A stretch of DNA of 64,000 nucleotides, from the NCBI RefSeq assembly GCF_015352955.1, contig NZ_JACYOX010000017.1:1-64000 (forward strand). The letters run 5' to 3'. Under the pieces are notes generated by a model. The model had not been told where the DNA came from. It searched no databases and saw nothing but the letters and a program-made list of their open reading frames with translations. This stretch comes from Noviherbaspirillum soli. GTDB lineage: Bacteria > Pseudomonadota > Gammaproteobacteria > Burkholderiales > Burkholderiaceae_D. Both the position numbers and the translations under genes were made by a program. Shown piece by piece: positions 47,192 to 56,328 of the stretch (positions are counted from its first letter, which is position 1; the number at the start of each line of letters is the position of its first letter).

Positions 47192-48166
47192 ATGCTGATC
47201 AAACGCGGCCCCAACGGCATCGACCTGCCGTACGCATCCGAAATCACACCCCGTCATGTCTTCGAATCCCGGCGCCGGTTTGTCCAGCAACTTGCGCTCG
47301 GCACCATTGCCGGCGGCGCCCTGCTGGAAATGGCGACCCGCGAAGCCTTCGCGCAAGGCGCCCAGAAGCTTGCGGCCAAGCCCAATCCCGCTTTCGTCGT
47401 GATGGACAAGCCCACCAGCTACAAGGACGCCACCACCTACAACAACTTCTATGAATTCGGCACCGACAAGAGCGACCCGGCCCGCTATGCCGGATCGCTC
47501 AAGCCGCGGCCATGGACCATCGCCATCGAAGGCGAGGTCAACAAGCCGATGACGCTCGACATCGACAGCCTGATGAAGCTGGCCCCTCTCGAAGAGCGCA
47601 TCTACCGGCTGCGCTGCGTGGAAGGCTGGTCCATGGTCGTGCCGTGGGTCGGCTTTTCCCTGTCGGAGCTGATCAAAAAGGTCGAGCCGACCGGCAACGC
47701 GAAGTTCGTCGAATTCGTCACCCTGGCAGACAAGGCACAGATGCCCGGCCTCTCGAGCCCCGTGCTGAAATGGCCTTATGTGGAAGGCCTGCGCATGGAC
47801 GAAGCCAATCATCCGCTGACGCTGCTGACAGTGGGCATGTATGGCGAAGTGCTGCCGAACCAGAACGGCGCGCCGGTGCGCATCGTGGTGCCGTGGAAGT
47901 ATGGCTTCAAGTCCGCCAAGTCCATCGTCAAGATCCGCTTCACCAGCAGCCAGCCGAAAACGGCATGGAATGTATCGGCGCCTTCGGAGTACGGCTTTTA
48001 CTCCAACGTCAATCCGGATGTGGACCATCCGCGCTGGTCGCAGGCCAGCGAGCGGCGCATCGGGGAAGACGGCCTGTTCGCCAAGAAGCGCAAGACGCTG
48101 ATGTTCAATGGCTATAGCGAGGTGGCCAGCCTGTACACCGGCATGGACCTGAAGAAGCAGTTCTGA
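47192..48166 (+). CDS. msrP: Periplasmic methionine sulfoxide reductase, molybdopterin subunit MsrP
   Basis: Molybdenum-cofactor enzyme that repairs oxidised methionines in periplasmic proteins. The ATG at 47192, after TCTGGAGCAACACC, gives 324 aa; a longer frame from 47135 is not supported. A twin-arginine signal, [17 protein letters not shown] (residues 26–42), marks Tat export. The molybdenum ligand is C142 in [10 protein letters not shown]. The stop shares one base with the msrQ start. Confidence 0.95.
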   Translation: MLIKRGPNGIDLPYASEITPRHVFESRRRFVQQLALGTIAGGALLEMATREAFAQGAQKLAAKPNPAFVVMDKPTSYKDATTYNNFYEFGTDKSDPARYAGSLKPRPWTIAIEGEVNKPMTLDIDSLMKLAPLEERIYRLRCVEGWSMVVPWVGFSLSELIKKVEPTGNAKFVEFVTLADKAQMPGLSSPVLKWPYVEGLRMDEANHPLTLLTVGMYGEVLPNQNGAPVRIVVPWKYGFKSAKSIVKIRFTSSQPKTAWNVSAPSEYGFYSNVNPDVDHPRWSQASERRIGEDGLFAKKRKTLMFNGYSEVASLYTGMDLKKQF

Positions 48167-48810
48167 TGGCTACCGCGCTTGCCAGCCTGGATGCCAGGCA
48201 GCTGAAGCTGCTGAAAGGCGTGCTGTTCATTGCCGCCTGTATGCCTTTCCTGCGTCTGGTGATCTTCACCTTCACCGACCAACTGGGTGCCAATCCGGTC
48301 GAGTTCATCACCCGAAACACCGGCGACTGGACGCTGTATTTCCTCTGCATCACGCTGGCTGTCACCCCCTTGCGGCGTTTCACCGGCTGGAACTGGCTGG
48401 TGCGCCTGCGCCGCATGCTGGGCCTGTTCGCCTTCTTTTATGTATCGCTGCACTTCCTGACCTTCCTCTGGTTCGATCATTTCTTCGATGTCGCGGAAAT
48501 GCTGAAGGATGTGGTCAAACGGCCCTTCATCACGGTGGGCTTCGGCGCTTTCCTGCTGCTGATCCCGCTGGCGGCAACCAGCACCAATGCGATGATCAAG
48601 CGCCTTGGCGGCAAGCGCTGGCAGTTGCTGCACCGGCTGATCTATCTGATCGCGCCGCTGGGCATACTGCATTACTGGTGGATGAAGGCGGGCAAGAATG
48701 ATTTTTCGCAGCCCATCCTGTTCGGGCTGATCGTGGCGGCTCTGCTGCTGCTGCGCCTGTATTGGCGATTCATGCAAGGGCAGGGCGTGCGCGCCCGAGC
48801 CGCTGGCTAA
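48166..48810 (+). CDS. msrQ: Heme-binding membrane subunit MsrQ
   Basis: Inner-membrane heme b protein that feeds electrons from the quinone pool or a flavin reductase to MsrP. The protein is 214 aa with about six helices. Candidate heme ligands are the histidines in SLHFLTFLWFDHFF, LLHRLIYLIAP and GILHYWW. The NTGDWTLYFLCITLAVTPLRR stretch is the YedZ signature. It overlaps msrP by one base. Confidence 0.95.
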   Translation: MATALASLDARQLKLLKGVLFIAACMPFLRLVIFTFTDQLGANPVEFITRNTGDWTLYFLCITLAVTPLRRFTGWNWLVRLRRMLGLFAFFYVSLHFLTFLWFDHFFDVAEMLKDVVKRPFITVGFGAFLLLIPLAATSTNAMIKRLGGKRWQLLHRLIYLIAPLGILHYWWMKAGKNDFSQPILFGLIVAALLLLRLYWRFMQGQGVRARAAG

Positions 48811-48873
48811 CGCTGCGCCATCCCGGCGCGCAACCGGCATCGCAAGCCGCGCACCGCAACGGGCATGGCAGGC

Positions 48874-50157
48874 TCAGGGCAGCATGGACTCCAGCGCGAA
48901 CAGATCGGCCGGATTCTCGCGCTTGCGCACCAGATGCACCTGGTCGCCGTCCACCATGACTTCGGCAGCGCGTCCGCGGGTATTGTAGTTCGATGCCATC
49001 GTCATGCCATAAGCGCCGGCCGACATGATGGCCAACAGGTCACCGCTTTCGATGGCCAGCGAGCGCGAACGGGCCAGCCAGTCGCCTGATTCGCAGACCG
49101 GGCCCACCACGTCATAGATCCTGGCTTCCTCAGCACGCTGCGTCACCTGCTTGACGCCATGCCAGGCTTCATACATCGCGGGACGCATCAGGTCGTTCAT
49201 TGCCGCATCGACGATCGCGAAGTTCTTGCTTGCGCCATGTTTGAGATACTGGACTTCGGTCACCAGCACGCCAGCATTGCCAACGATGGAGCGGCCCGGC
49301 TCGAACAGCACCTTGATGGGCTTGCCCTGATGCTTCGCGTCGCGCCAGGCATTGATGCGCGCGAATAGCCGGCCCAGATAATCGCCAACCGCAACCGGCT
49401 GCTCTTCGTCATAGGTAATGCCCAGGCCGCCGCCGATGTCCAGGTGATGCAGCGGTATGCCCAGCGCTTCGAGCTGGTCGACCAGTTCGATCACCTTGTC
49501 CAGCGCCTCCAGCAGCGGCGCATCGTCCAGCAGCTGCGAGCCGATATGGCAGTCGATGCCGACCACGTGCAGATTCTCCAGGCTTGCCGCGACCTGGTAG
49601 GTCGACAGCGTATCCTCGTACGCCACGCCAAACTTGTTCTCTTTCAACCCGGTCGAGATGTAGGGATGGGTCTTCGCATCGACGTTGGGATTGACGCGCA
49701 GCGATACCGGCGCTTTCTTGCCCACCTCGGCCGCAACTTCGTTCAGGCGGTGCAGTTCGGGAATGGATTCGACGTTGAAGCACAGGATGTCATGCTCCAG
49801 CGCCAGGCGCATTTCCTCGCGCGACTTGCCGACCCCGGAAAAAATCACCTTGCGCGGATCGCCGCCGGCGGCAATGACCCGCAGCAGTTCGCCGCCCGAC
49901 ACGATATCGAAACCCGAGCCCTGCGATGCCAGCAGGCTGAGCACCGCAAGATTGGAATTGGACTTCACCGAATAGCAGACCAAAGCGGCGTCGGCGCCGC
50001 GCGCATGCTGGCGGCACGCCTGCGCATAGGCGGAAAAGTTGTCGATCAGTGCGGCCTTGGAATAGACATAGGCCGGCGTGCCAAAACGCTGGGCGATGGT
50101 TTTCAGTGATACGGCTTCGGCGCAGAACTCGCCGTCGCGATAGGAAAAATGCGGCAT
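48874..50157 (-). CDS. lysA: Diaminopimelate decarboxylase
   Basis: Last step of lysine synthesis: decarboxylates meso-diaminopimelate using pyridoxal phosphate. The protein is 427 aa, a fold III TIM barrel with the PLP lysine K65 in CYSVKSNSNLAVL. The IDCHIGSQ motif, HLDIGGGLGITY glycine loop, FEPGRSIVGNAG, and the catalytic-cysteine motif GPVCESGD are all present. The lipoprotein gene lptM lies 12 bases upstream on the same strand, a common pair. Confidence 0.97.
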   Translation of the reverse strand: MPHFSYRDGEFCAEAVSLKTIAQRFGTPAYVYSKAALIDNFSAYAQACRQHARGADAALVCYSVKSNSNLAVLSLLASQGSGFDIVSGGELLRVIAAGGDPRKVIFSGVGKSREEMRLALEHDILCFNVESIPELHRLNEVAAEVGKKAPVSLRVNPNVDAKTHPYISTGLKENKFGVAYEDTLSTYQVAASLENLHVVGIDCHIGSQLLDDAPLLEALDKVIELVDQLEALGIPLHHLDIGGGLGITYDEEQPVAVGDYLGRLFARINAWRDAKHQGKPIKVLFEPGRSIVGNAGVLVTEVQYLKHGASKNFAIVDAAMNDLMRPAMYEAWHGVKQVTQRAEEARIYDVVGPVCESGDWLARSRSLAIESGDLLAIMSAGAYGMTMASNYNTRGRAAEVMVDGDQVHLVRKRENPADLFALESMLP

Positions 50158-50169
50158 GGTGAACAGGAG

Positions 50170-50364
50170 TCAGGGGGTAACGGGCTGGGGCGGTGTTGCG
50201 GTGTCGGGCAGGGCCGGCGCCGTGTTGGCCGGACCGGTCTGCCGCGGCGCTGGCTTGACCGGCATGTACAGCGGTCCGGTCTGGCCGCAGCCAGCCAGCA
50301 TGACGGCCAGCGCAATCGCACAGGAACCAGGCAAGTGAAACGGGAAGTTCACGATTAGAATCAC
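50170..50364 (-). CDS. lptM: LPS translocon maturation lipoprotein LptM (YifL)
   Basis: Short outer-membrane lipoprotein that assists LptD oxidative maturation. The protein is 64 aa. The lipobox VMLAGC puts the lipidated cysteine at residue 26, followed directly by the conserved GQTGPLYMP motif that defines the family. A Pro/Ala/Thr-rich tail follows. It is upstream of lysA and divergent from cyaY, the usual setting. Confidence 0.9.
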   Translation of the reverse strand: MILIVNFPFHLPGSCAIALAVMLAGCGQTGPLYMPVKPAPRQTGPANTAPALPDTATPPQPVTP

Positions 50365-50391
50365 GGGTGAATAAACTTAGCGGAGTGTAGC

Positions 50392-50730
50392 ATGACGGAT
50401 TCAGAATTCCTGGCGCTGGCCGAGGCCACGCTGGACAACATCGAAGGCGCATTCGAGCAAGTCGCTGAAGATACCGACGTCGATATCGAATGCAGCCGCA
50501 GCGGCAATGTGCTGCAGATCGAGTTTGCCGACAATGGCTCCAAGATCATCGTCAACAGCCAGGCGCCGATGAAGGAAATGTGGATCGCGGCGCGTTCCGG
50601 CGGCTTTCATTACCGGCGCGTCGACGACCGCTGGATCAATACCCGCGATGGCTCCGAATTCTATGAAGCGCTGTCGCGCATGGCCAGCGAGCAGGCCGGC
50701 ATCCCGGTAACGCTGAAGGATGCCGGCTGA
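50392..50730 (+). CDS. cyaY: Iron-sulfur cluster assembly protein CyaY (frataxin)
   Basis: Iron-binding regulator of cluster assembly by IscS. The protein is 112 aa: acidic helix 1 (DSEFLALAEATLDNIEGAFEQ-type region), then NVLQIEFADNGSKIIVNSQAP, EMWIAARSGGFHY and the RDGSEFYEALS segment. It starts 27 bases from divergent lptM. Its stop codon lies in a palindrome shared with the converging mrcA stop. Confidence 0.96.
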   Translation: MTDSEFLALAEATLDNIEGAFEQVAEDTDVDIECSRSGNVLQIEFADNGSKIIVNSQAPMKEMWIAARSGGFHYRRVDDRWINTRDGSEFYEALSRMASEQAGIPVTLKDAG

Positions 50731-50736
50731 GCCGGC

Positions 50737-53100
50737 TCAGAAAAGCTCGTTCTTGACCTCGTCCCGGGTCTTCTCAGGCTCGGTGCCGGCGCCAGCGCCT
50801 GGTCCGGCCACGCCCAGTGCGCCTACGCCGGTCCCGGGCGGGTATTCAGCATAGTAGTAATCGCCGCCTGCGGTGATCAGGCCATCCGGCATGGTCCGCT
50901 CATCCACCGGAACGCTCTTGAGCGCCTTCTGCATATAGCTGATCCAGATCGGCAAGGCCAGGCCGCCGCCGGTTTCCTTGTTGCCCAGGTTGCGCGGCTG
51001 GTCGAAGCCCATCCATGCAATGCCCACCAGCTTGGACTGATAGCCTGCGAACCAGGCGTCGATGGAATCGTTGGTGGTGCCGGTCTTGCCCGCGATGTCG
51101 GGCCGCTTCAGCACCAGCGCCTTGGTGGCGGTACCGTGCTTCACGACGTCTTTCAGCATACTGTCCATGACATAGGCATTGCGCGCATCGATCACCCGAT
51201 TCGCTTCGACGCCGGCGCGGTCCGGCTGCACTTCCGACAGCACCTTGCCGGAGGCGTCGGTGATGCGGGAAATCAGGTAGGGATTGACCTTGTAGCCGCC
51301 ATTGGCGAAGACCGCATAGGCGCCAGCCATCTGCAAGGGCGTGACGGCGCCTGCGCCCAGTGCCAGCGTCAGGTAGGCCGGGTTCTTTTCGGCGTCAAAG
51401 CCGAAGCGGGTCGCGTACTCCTGCCCGTACTTGGCGCCGATGCGGTTGAGGATGCGGATCGAGATCATGTTCTTGGACTTGGTCAGGCCCTTGCGCATGG
51501 TCATCGGACCTTCATACTTGCCGTCATAGTTCTTCGGCTCCCATGCCTGGCCGCCGGTCTGGCCGGCATCGAAGGTGAGCGGCGAGTCGTTGATGATGGT
51601 GGCCGGCGACAGGCCCTTTTCCAGTGAAGCCGAATAGATGAAGGGCTTGAACGACGAGCCGGGCTGGCGCCACGCCTGGGTCACATGATTGAACTTGTTG
51701 CGGCTGAAATCGAAGCCCCCGATCAGGGCGCGGATCGCGCCATCTTCCGTGCTGGCCGATACGAAAGCCGATTCCACCTCGGGCATCTGGGTGATGCTCC
51801 AGGCCTTGCCTTCCTGGATCACGCGGATGATCGCGCCGCGCTTGACGCGCCGGTTGGGCGGCGCCTTGTCGCTCAGCAGATTGCTGGCGAACGCCAGGCC
51901 GGGCCCGGTGATGGTGATCTCCTCGCCATTGGCCAGCACCGCGCGCAGGGTCTTGGGATTGGCGTCCAGCACGACTGCCGCGATCAGGTCGTCGCTGTCC
52001 GGGTGATCCGCCAGCTCGGTCTCGATCGCGTCTTCGGCTTCCTCGCGCGCCGCGGGGATCTCCATGTAACCTTCCGGGCCGCGATAGCCGTGGCGCTTCT
52101 CGTAATCCATCACGCCGCGCCGCAGAGCAATGTAGGCGGCATCCTGGTCGGCCTTGGTGATGGTGGTGAATACATTCAGGCCGCGGGTATAGGTTTCATC
52201 GCGAAACTGTTCATAGACCATCTGTCGCGTCATTTCTGCGACGTACTCGGCATGAATGCCGAATTCGGTCGTTTCCGACTTGATCCGCAGCTCTTCCGAT
52301 TTCGCCGCTGCATAGGCTTCGTCGCTGATATAACCCAGGTCATGCATGCGCTGCAGGATGTATTGCTGACGCGCCTTGGCCCGCTTCGGATTGACGACCG
52401 GGTTGTTGGCCGACGGCGCCTTGGGCAGGCCTGCCAGCATGGCCGCCTCGGCCAGGGTGATGTCCGACAGTTTCTTGCCGAAGTAGACCTGCGCTGCGGA
52501 AGCGAAGCCGTAAGCGCGCTGCCCCAGATAGATCTGGTTCATGTAGACCTCTAGGATCTGGTCCTTGCTGAGGTTCTGCTCGATCTTCCATGCCAGCAGG
52601 ACTTCATACAGCTTGCGCTTGAGGGTTTGCTCGCTCGACAGGAAGAAGTTGCGCGCCACCTGCTGTGTAATGGTGGACGCGCCCTGCCGCGCACCGCCGG
52701 ACAAGTTGTGTATTGCCGCGCGCAGGATACCCACGTAATCAACGCCGCCGTGCTCATAGAAACGGTCGTCCTCGATCGCCAGCACCGCCTGCTTCATCAC
52801 ATCCGGGATTTCCTTGAAACGAACGACATTGCGCCTTTCTTCACCGAATTCGCCAATCATCACGTTATCGGCGGTGAAGATGCGCAGCGGGATCTTGGGA
52901 CGGTAATCAGTGAGCGTATTAAGTTCAGGCAGATTCGGATATGCCATCGCGAGCATAAAGCCCAGCAATAAAACGCCGATAACAGCAAGGCCTGCGATCA
53001 ACCCCATGGTGCCCAAGGCAAGGCGCGCAAACAGATTCATGCGTGGCTTGGGCGGCGGGGCCTTGCGGGAAGGGGAGCCGGATGTGTTGGGATGGTTCAT
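50737..53100 (-). CDS. mrcA: Bifunctional penicillin-binding protein 1A
   Basis: Class A PBP that polymerises and cross-links peptidoglycan. The ATG at 53100 gives MNHPNTSGSP… (787 aa). A longer frame to 53208 would run through the predicted -10. After a Pro-rich cytosolic tail and one helix (about 30–52), the transglycosylase has EDDRFYEHGGVDY (E110) and ASTITQQVARN. The transpeptidase has SSFK (S482), SKN (542–544) and KTG (672–674). The tail is Gly/Ala-rich. It is divergent from pilMNOPQ, a conserved proteobacterial arrangement. Confidence 0.96.
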   Translation of the reverse strand: MNHPNTSGSPSRKAPPPKPRMNLFARLALGTMGLIAGLAVIGVLLLGFMLAMAYPNLPELNTLTDYRPKIPLRIFTADNVMIGEFGEERRNVVRFKEIPDVMKQAVLAIEDDRFYEHGGVDYVGILRAAIHNLSGGARQGASTITQQVARNFFLSSEQTLKRKLYEVLLAWKIEQNLSKDQILEVYMNQIYLGQRAYGFASAAQVYFGKKLSDITLAEAAMLAGLPKAPSANNPVVNPKRAKARQQYILQRMHDLGYISDEAYAAAKSEELRIKSETTEFGIHAEYVAEMTRQMVYEQFRDETYTRGLNVFTTITKADQDAAYIALRRGVMDYEKRHGYRGPEGYMEIPAAREEAEDAIETELADHPDSDDLIAAVVLDANPKTLRAVLANGEEITITGPGLAFASNLLSDKAPPNRRVKRGAIIRVIQEGKAWSITQMPEVESAFVSASTEDGAIRALIGGFDFSRNKFNHVTQAWRQPGSSFKPFIYSASLEKGLSPATIINDSPLTFDAGQTGGQAWEPKNYDGKYEGPMTMRKGLTKSKNMISIRILNRIGAKYGQEYATRFGFDAEKNPAYLTLALGAGAVTPLQMAGAYAVFANGGYKVNPYLISRITDASGKVLSEVQPDRAGVEANRVIDARNAYVMDSMLKDVVKHGTATKALVLKRPDIAGKTGTTNDSIDAWFAGYQSKLVGIAWMGFDQPRNLGNKETGGGLALPIWISYMQKALKSVPVDERTMPDGLITAGGDYYYAEYPPGTGVGALGVAGPGAGAGTEPEKTRDEVKNELF

Positions 53101-53149
53101 GCGGGGGGAGGGAAGAAAAGAAGGGGGCGGAGAGAAAAAGCAAGTGCCC

Positions 53150-53155
53150 ATTATA
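53150..53155 (-). promoter_or_regulatory. -10 box (TATAAT) for mrcA
   Basis: On the minus strand a consensus TATAAT lies about 50 bases before the chosen mrcA ATG. No convincing -35 is found at 16–18 bases, so the promoter may need an activator. The box supports the start at 53100 over the longer frame. Confidence 0.45.
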
Positions 53156-53307
53156 ACGGCAGCCTGGTTCCAGGAGCTACCGAGGCCGGCAAATCGCCAT
53201 CCGGGCAATACCCAAGCCTTGCGTGGGGTTTTGGCAACGACAAACAGTGTTACCCTACGGAAATTGCTTTACATCCAGAGATTCTTGTTGCTACGATCTG
53301 CCGACAC

Positions 53308-53340
53308 CCTTTAAATGCGCTAAATACTGGTATTTAAAGG
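53308..53340. promoter_or_regulatory. AT-rich inverted repeat upstream of pilM
   Basis: CCTTTAAAT/ATTTAAAGG (53308–53316 with 53332–53340) encloses a second palindrome, TAAATACTGGTATTTA. It lies in the mrcA–pilM spacer just before a TTGACA box, so it could be a regulator site as well as a hairpin. No known operator consensus is matched. The rest of the divergent spacer (53101–53435) shows the mrcA -10 and the pilM promoter candidate only. Confidence 0.4.
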
Positions 53341-53345
53341 ATTTT

Positions 53346-53374
53346 TTGACATGTCCGCTAGTGTAACAAATGTT
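53346..53374 (+). promoter_or_regulatory. Possible pilM promoter
   Basis: Consensus TTGACA (53346–53351), a 17-base spacer and AATGTT (53369–53374). The -35 is perfect but the -10 matches only three of six, which is common where an activator helps. It leads to the pilM ATG at 53436. Confidence 0.4.
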
Positions 53375-53435
53375 AGGCAGGCGCACAGATTTCGCGTTCG
53401 CCCAGGAAAATTTTCGGAAAGAAACGCTCTTGGCC

Positions 53436-54509
53436 ATGGACTTTACCTCCTTATTGCAAAAGAAAAACGCTCCCCTGATCGGACTGGACATCAGTTCGTC
53501 CAGTATCAAGCTGGTGGAGTTGTCGGATGCCGGAAAAGGGGTGTTGCGGCTGGAGCGTTACGCCAGCGAGCCGTTGCCGCGCGGTGCGGTCGTTGACGGC
53601 AATATCGACAACATCGAGCAAGTATCGGAAGCCGTCAGGCAGGTTTGGGCAAAAAGCGGCACGCGCGCCAAGCTTGCCGTGCTGGGCATGCCGCCTGCAG
53701 CCGTCATTACCAAGAAAATCGTGCTGCCGGGCGGCCTGTCGGAAGACGAACTCGAGCTTCAGGTGGAAAACGAAGCCAGCCAGTACATTCCGTTTGCGCT
53801 CGAGGAGGTCAGTCTCGATTTCGATGTGATCGGCCCGCTGCCCAATTCCCTGGAAGATGTCGAAGTGCTGCTGGCCGCGTCCCGCAAGGAAAAGGTGGAG
53901 GACAGGGTGGCGGTCGCCGAGGCTGCTGGCCTCAAGCCCAGGATCATGGACATCGAGTCTTATGCAGCACGAGCGGCACTGGAACGCGTCATGCGCCAGC
54001 TGCCTCAAGGCGGGCAGGGGCAGATTGTTGCGCTGTTTCAGATCGGCGCGCAGGTAACCCATATTTCGGTTTTGCTAGACGGCCAGCCGCTGTATGAACG
54101 CGAGCAACCGTTCGGTGGCAATCAACTGACACAGGAAATCGCGCGCGCTTACGGAATGACCCCGGAGCAGGCGGAGAGCAGCAAGCGTTCCGGCGAACTG
54201 CCGGAAGGCTACGAGCGCGAACTGCTGGAGCCCTTTCTGGAAAGCGCCGCGGTCGAGGTTACCCGGGCCATCCAGTTCTTCTATACCTCCACCCCCTATA
54301 CCCGTGTCGACCAGATCTACCTGGCCGGCGGCTGTGCCAGCATTCCCGGGCTGGTCGACATCGTCGCCAGCCGCACCAAGGTGTCCACGGCTGTCGTCAG
54401 CCCCTTCCAGGGCATGCAGCTGGGCACCTCGATTCGTGAAAAACAATTGCGCGCCGAAGCGCCGGCATATCTCGTTGCCTGCGGACTGGCCATGCGGAGG
54501 TTTGACTGA
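53436..54509 (+). CDS. pilM: Type IV pilus assembly protein PilM
   Basis: Actin-like cytosolic ATP-binding protein that starts the inner-membrane alignment complex by binding the PilN tail. The ATG at 53436 gives MDFTSLLQKKNAPLIGLDISSSS (357 aa); a longer frame from 53370 overlaps the promoter region. Actin-fold motifs are LIGLDISSSSIKLVEL (phosphate 1), FQIGAQVTHISVL (phosphate 2) and IYLAGGCASIPGL (adenosine site). The stop overlaps the pilN start. Confidence 0.95.
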   Translation: MDFTSLLQKKNAPLIGLDISSSSIKLVELSDAGKGVLRLERYASEPLPRGAVVDGNIDNIEQVSEAVRQVWAKSGTRAKLAVLGMPPAAVITKKIVLPGGLSEDELELQVENEASQYIPFALEEVSLDFDVIGPLPNSLEDVEVLLAASRKEKVEDRVAVAEAAGLKPRIMDIESYAARAALERVMRQLPQGGQGQIVALFQIGAQVTHISVLLDGQPLYEREQPFGGNQLTQEIARAYGMTPEQAESSKRSGELPEGYERELLEPFLESAAVEVTRAIQFFYTSTPYTRVDQIYLAGGCASIPGLVDIVASRTKVSTAVVSPFQGMQLGTSIREKQLRAEAPAYLVACGLAMRRFD

Positions 54510-55123
54510 TGGTCAAAATCAACCTGCTTCCCCACAGGGAAGCCCGGCGCAAGGAGCGCAAGACTGCCTTCGTCGCCATGCTGGTCGCGGCGATGTTTGC
54601 CGGCGGCCTGCTGGTGATCGTCGTTGGCGGCGTAATCTCCTCGCGCATCGCCGTCCAGAACGAGCGCAATGAATTCATCCAGGCGGAAAACACCAAGCTT
54701 GATGTGCAGATCAGGGAAATCGCCACCCTGAAGCAGGAAATCGCAGCCCTGAAGGCGCGTCAGCAGGCGGTGGAAGACTTGCAGAGCGACCGCAACCAGC
54801 CCGTGTATCTGATGGACGAACTGGTCAAGCAGGTGCCGGATGGTATCTACCTGCGCGCATTCAAGCAGGCCGGTCAAAAAGTCACGCTCAACGGCCATGC
54901 GCAGTCGAACGAGCATGTTTCCACGCTGTTGCGCAATCTGGGCAATGTGTCGCCCTGGCTGGAGCAGCCCGAACTGGTGGAGATTCGTGCCGCGACGACG
55001 GGACAGGGCAAGGATCTGCGCCGGGTATTTGAATTTACCGTGAACGTGGCGATCAAGCGCTCGCCCAAGACCGAAGCTACGCCAGCGATTGTGCCGGTAT
55101 CCGTTGCTTCCAATCGCCCGTAA
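54509..55123 (+). CDS. pilN: Type IV pilus assembly protein PilN
   Basis: Bitopic inner-membrane protein pairing with PilO. The protein is 204 aa. Its cytosolic N-terminus KINLLPHREARRKERK contains the INLLP motif that docks into PilM. One helix (about 23–45) leads to a coiled coil (ENTKLDVQIREIATLKQEIAAL) and a ferredoxin-like periplasmic domain. It overlaps pilM by one base. Confidence 0.95.
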   Translation: MVKINLLPHREARRKERKTAFVAMLVAAMFAGGLLVIVVGGVISSRIAVQNERNEFIQAENTKLDVQIREIATLKQEIAALKARQQAVEDLQSDRNQPVYLMDELVKQVPDGIYLRAFKQAGQKVTLNGHAQSNEHVSTLLRNLGNVSPWLEQPELVEIRAATTGQGKDLRRVFEFTVNVAIKRSPKTEATPAIVPVSVASNRP

Positions 55124-55138
55124 AGCCAGGGACATCAG

Positions 55139-55795
55139 ATGGCAACCATGAAACGCTTCGACATCGCCGCCCAGTTCCAGAACCTGAACGGGCGCCACCC
55201 TGGACAATGGCCCCTGCTGCCGCGCGCACTGTGTGGCGTGGGCGTGCTGACGGCGGTGCTGGCGCTGGGCTGGTTCTTTTACTGGGATGCGCAACTTGAA
55301 GACCTGAGCCAGGGCGAGAGGCGGGAGCAGGAACTGCGCGACGCCTACAAGAGCAAGGTGCAGCAGGCGGTCAACCTTGATGCGCTGAGAAAGCAGAAGG
55401 AACAGGTCGGCGAATATGTCGCTACCCTGGAAAAGCAGCTGCCCAGCAAGGCGGAAATGGATGCGTTGCTGTCGGACATCAATCAGGCGGGCCTAGGGCG
55501 TGGCCTGCAGTTTGAATTGTTCAAGCCCGGGCAAGTCGTGGTGAAGGACTACTACGCCGAACTGCCCATCGATATCAAGATCACCGGCAACTACCACGAT
55601 GTCGCCGCCTTCACCAGCGACATTGCCAACCTGCCACGCATCGTCACCCTGAATAACCTGAGCCTGGCCACGGGCAAGGACAACAACATGTTGAGCATGG
55701 AAGCGGTGGCCAAGACATTCCGCTACCTGGACAAGGAAGAACTGGCTGCGCAGCGCAAGGCCGAAGCGGACGCCAAGAAGGGAGCGAAGAAATGA
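55139..55795 (+). CDS. pilO: Type IV pilus assembly protein PilO
   Basis: Partner of PilN in the periplasmic alignment collar. The protein is 218 aa, with one helix (about residues 32–47), a coiled coil and a ferredoxin-like domain containing LPSKAEMDALLSDINQAGLGRGLQF and ITGNYHDVAAFTSDIANLPRIV. The start ATG at 55139 lies 15 bases after pilN. A second in-frame ATG at 55148 is also possible. The stop overlaps the pilP start by four bases. Confidence 0.95.
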   Translation: MATMKRFDIAAQFQNLNGRHPGQWPLLPRALCGVGVLTAVLALGWFFYWDAQLEDLSQGERREQELRDAYKSKVQQAVNLDALRKQKEQVGEYVATLEKQLPSKAEMDALLSDINQAGLGRGLQFELFKPGQVVVKDYYAELPIDIKITGNYHDVAAFTSDIANLPRIVTLNNLSLATGKDNNMLSMEAVAKTFRYLDKEELAAQRKAEADAKKGAKK

Positions 55796-56328
55796 CGCTA
55801 CTGCGGATAGGGCGGGCGCTTTGCTGCTGCCTGTTGCCTTCCATGCTGGCCGCATGCGGCGATGGCGGCATTGCCGAAGTCAGGCAATGGATGGATGAAA
55901 CCCGCCGGCAGGCCCGGGTGGTGGTGCCGAAGCTGGCCGAGCCCAAGAAATTCATTCCGTTCACGTATGCCGGCAGAAGCGCAACAGATCCCTATAGCCC
56001 GGCCAAGTTCATCAATGCGCCGCCGGCCGCCGGGACCGGCGGTTCTTTCAAGCCCAATCTTGACCGTCGGCGCGAAGCGCTGGAGTCCTACCCGCTGGAC
56101 AACTTGAAAATGGTGGGCACGCTGCAGAAACAAGGGGCGAGTTTTGTACTGGTACAGGCAGACCGCACCGTATTCCAGGCCAGGGTTGGCAACTACATCG
56201 GTCAGAACATGGGCCAGATCACCAAAATTACCGACAGCGAAGTGGAACTGAAGGAAGTCGTACAGGACGCGTCCGGCGAATGGGTCGAGCGCACAGCCAA
56301 GCTGGAGCTGCAGGAGAACAAAAAATGA
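55792..56328 (+). CDS. pilP: Type IV pilus lipoprotein PilP
   Basis: Inner-membrane lipoprotein linking PilNO to the PilQ secretin. The protein is 178 aa. The lipobox MLAAC places lipidated Cys22 after a short signal. A linker with FIPFTYAGRSATDPYSPAKF precedes the beta-sandwich domain (LKMVGTLQKQGASFVLVQADRTVF, VGNYIGQNMGQI). It overlaps pilQ by four bases. Confidence 0.95.
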   Translation: MTLLRIGRALCCCLLPSMLAACGDGGIAEVRQWMDETRRQARVVVPKLAEPKKFIPFTYAGRSATDPYSPAKFINAPPAAGTGGSFKPNLDRRREALESYPLDNLKMVGTLQKQGASFVLVQADRTVFQARVGNYIGQNMGQITKITDSEVELKEVVQDASGEWVERTAKLELQENKK

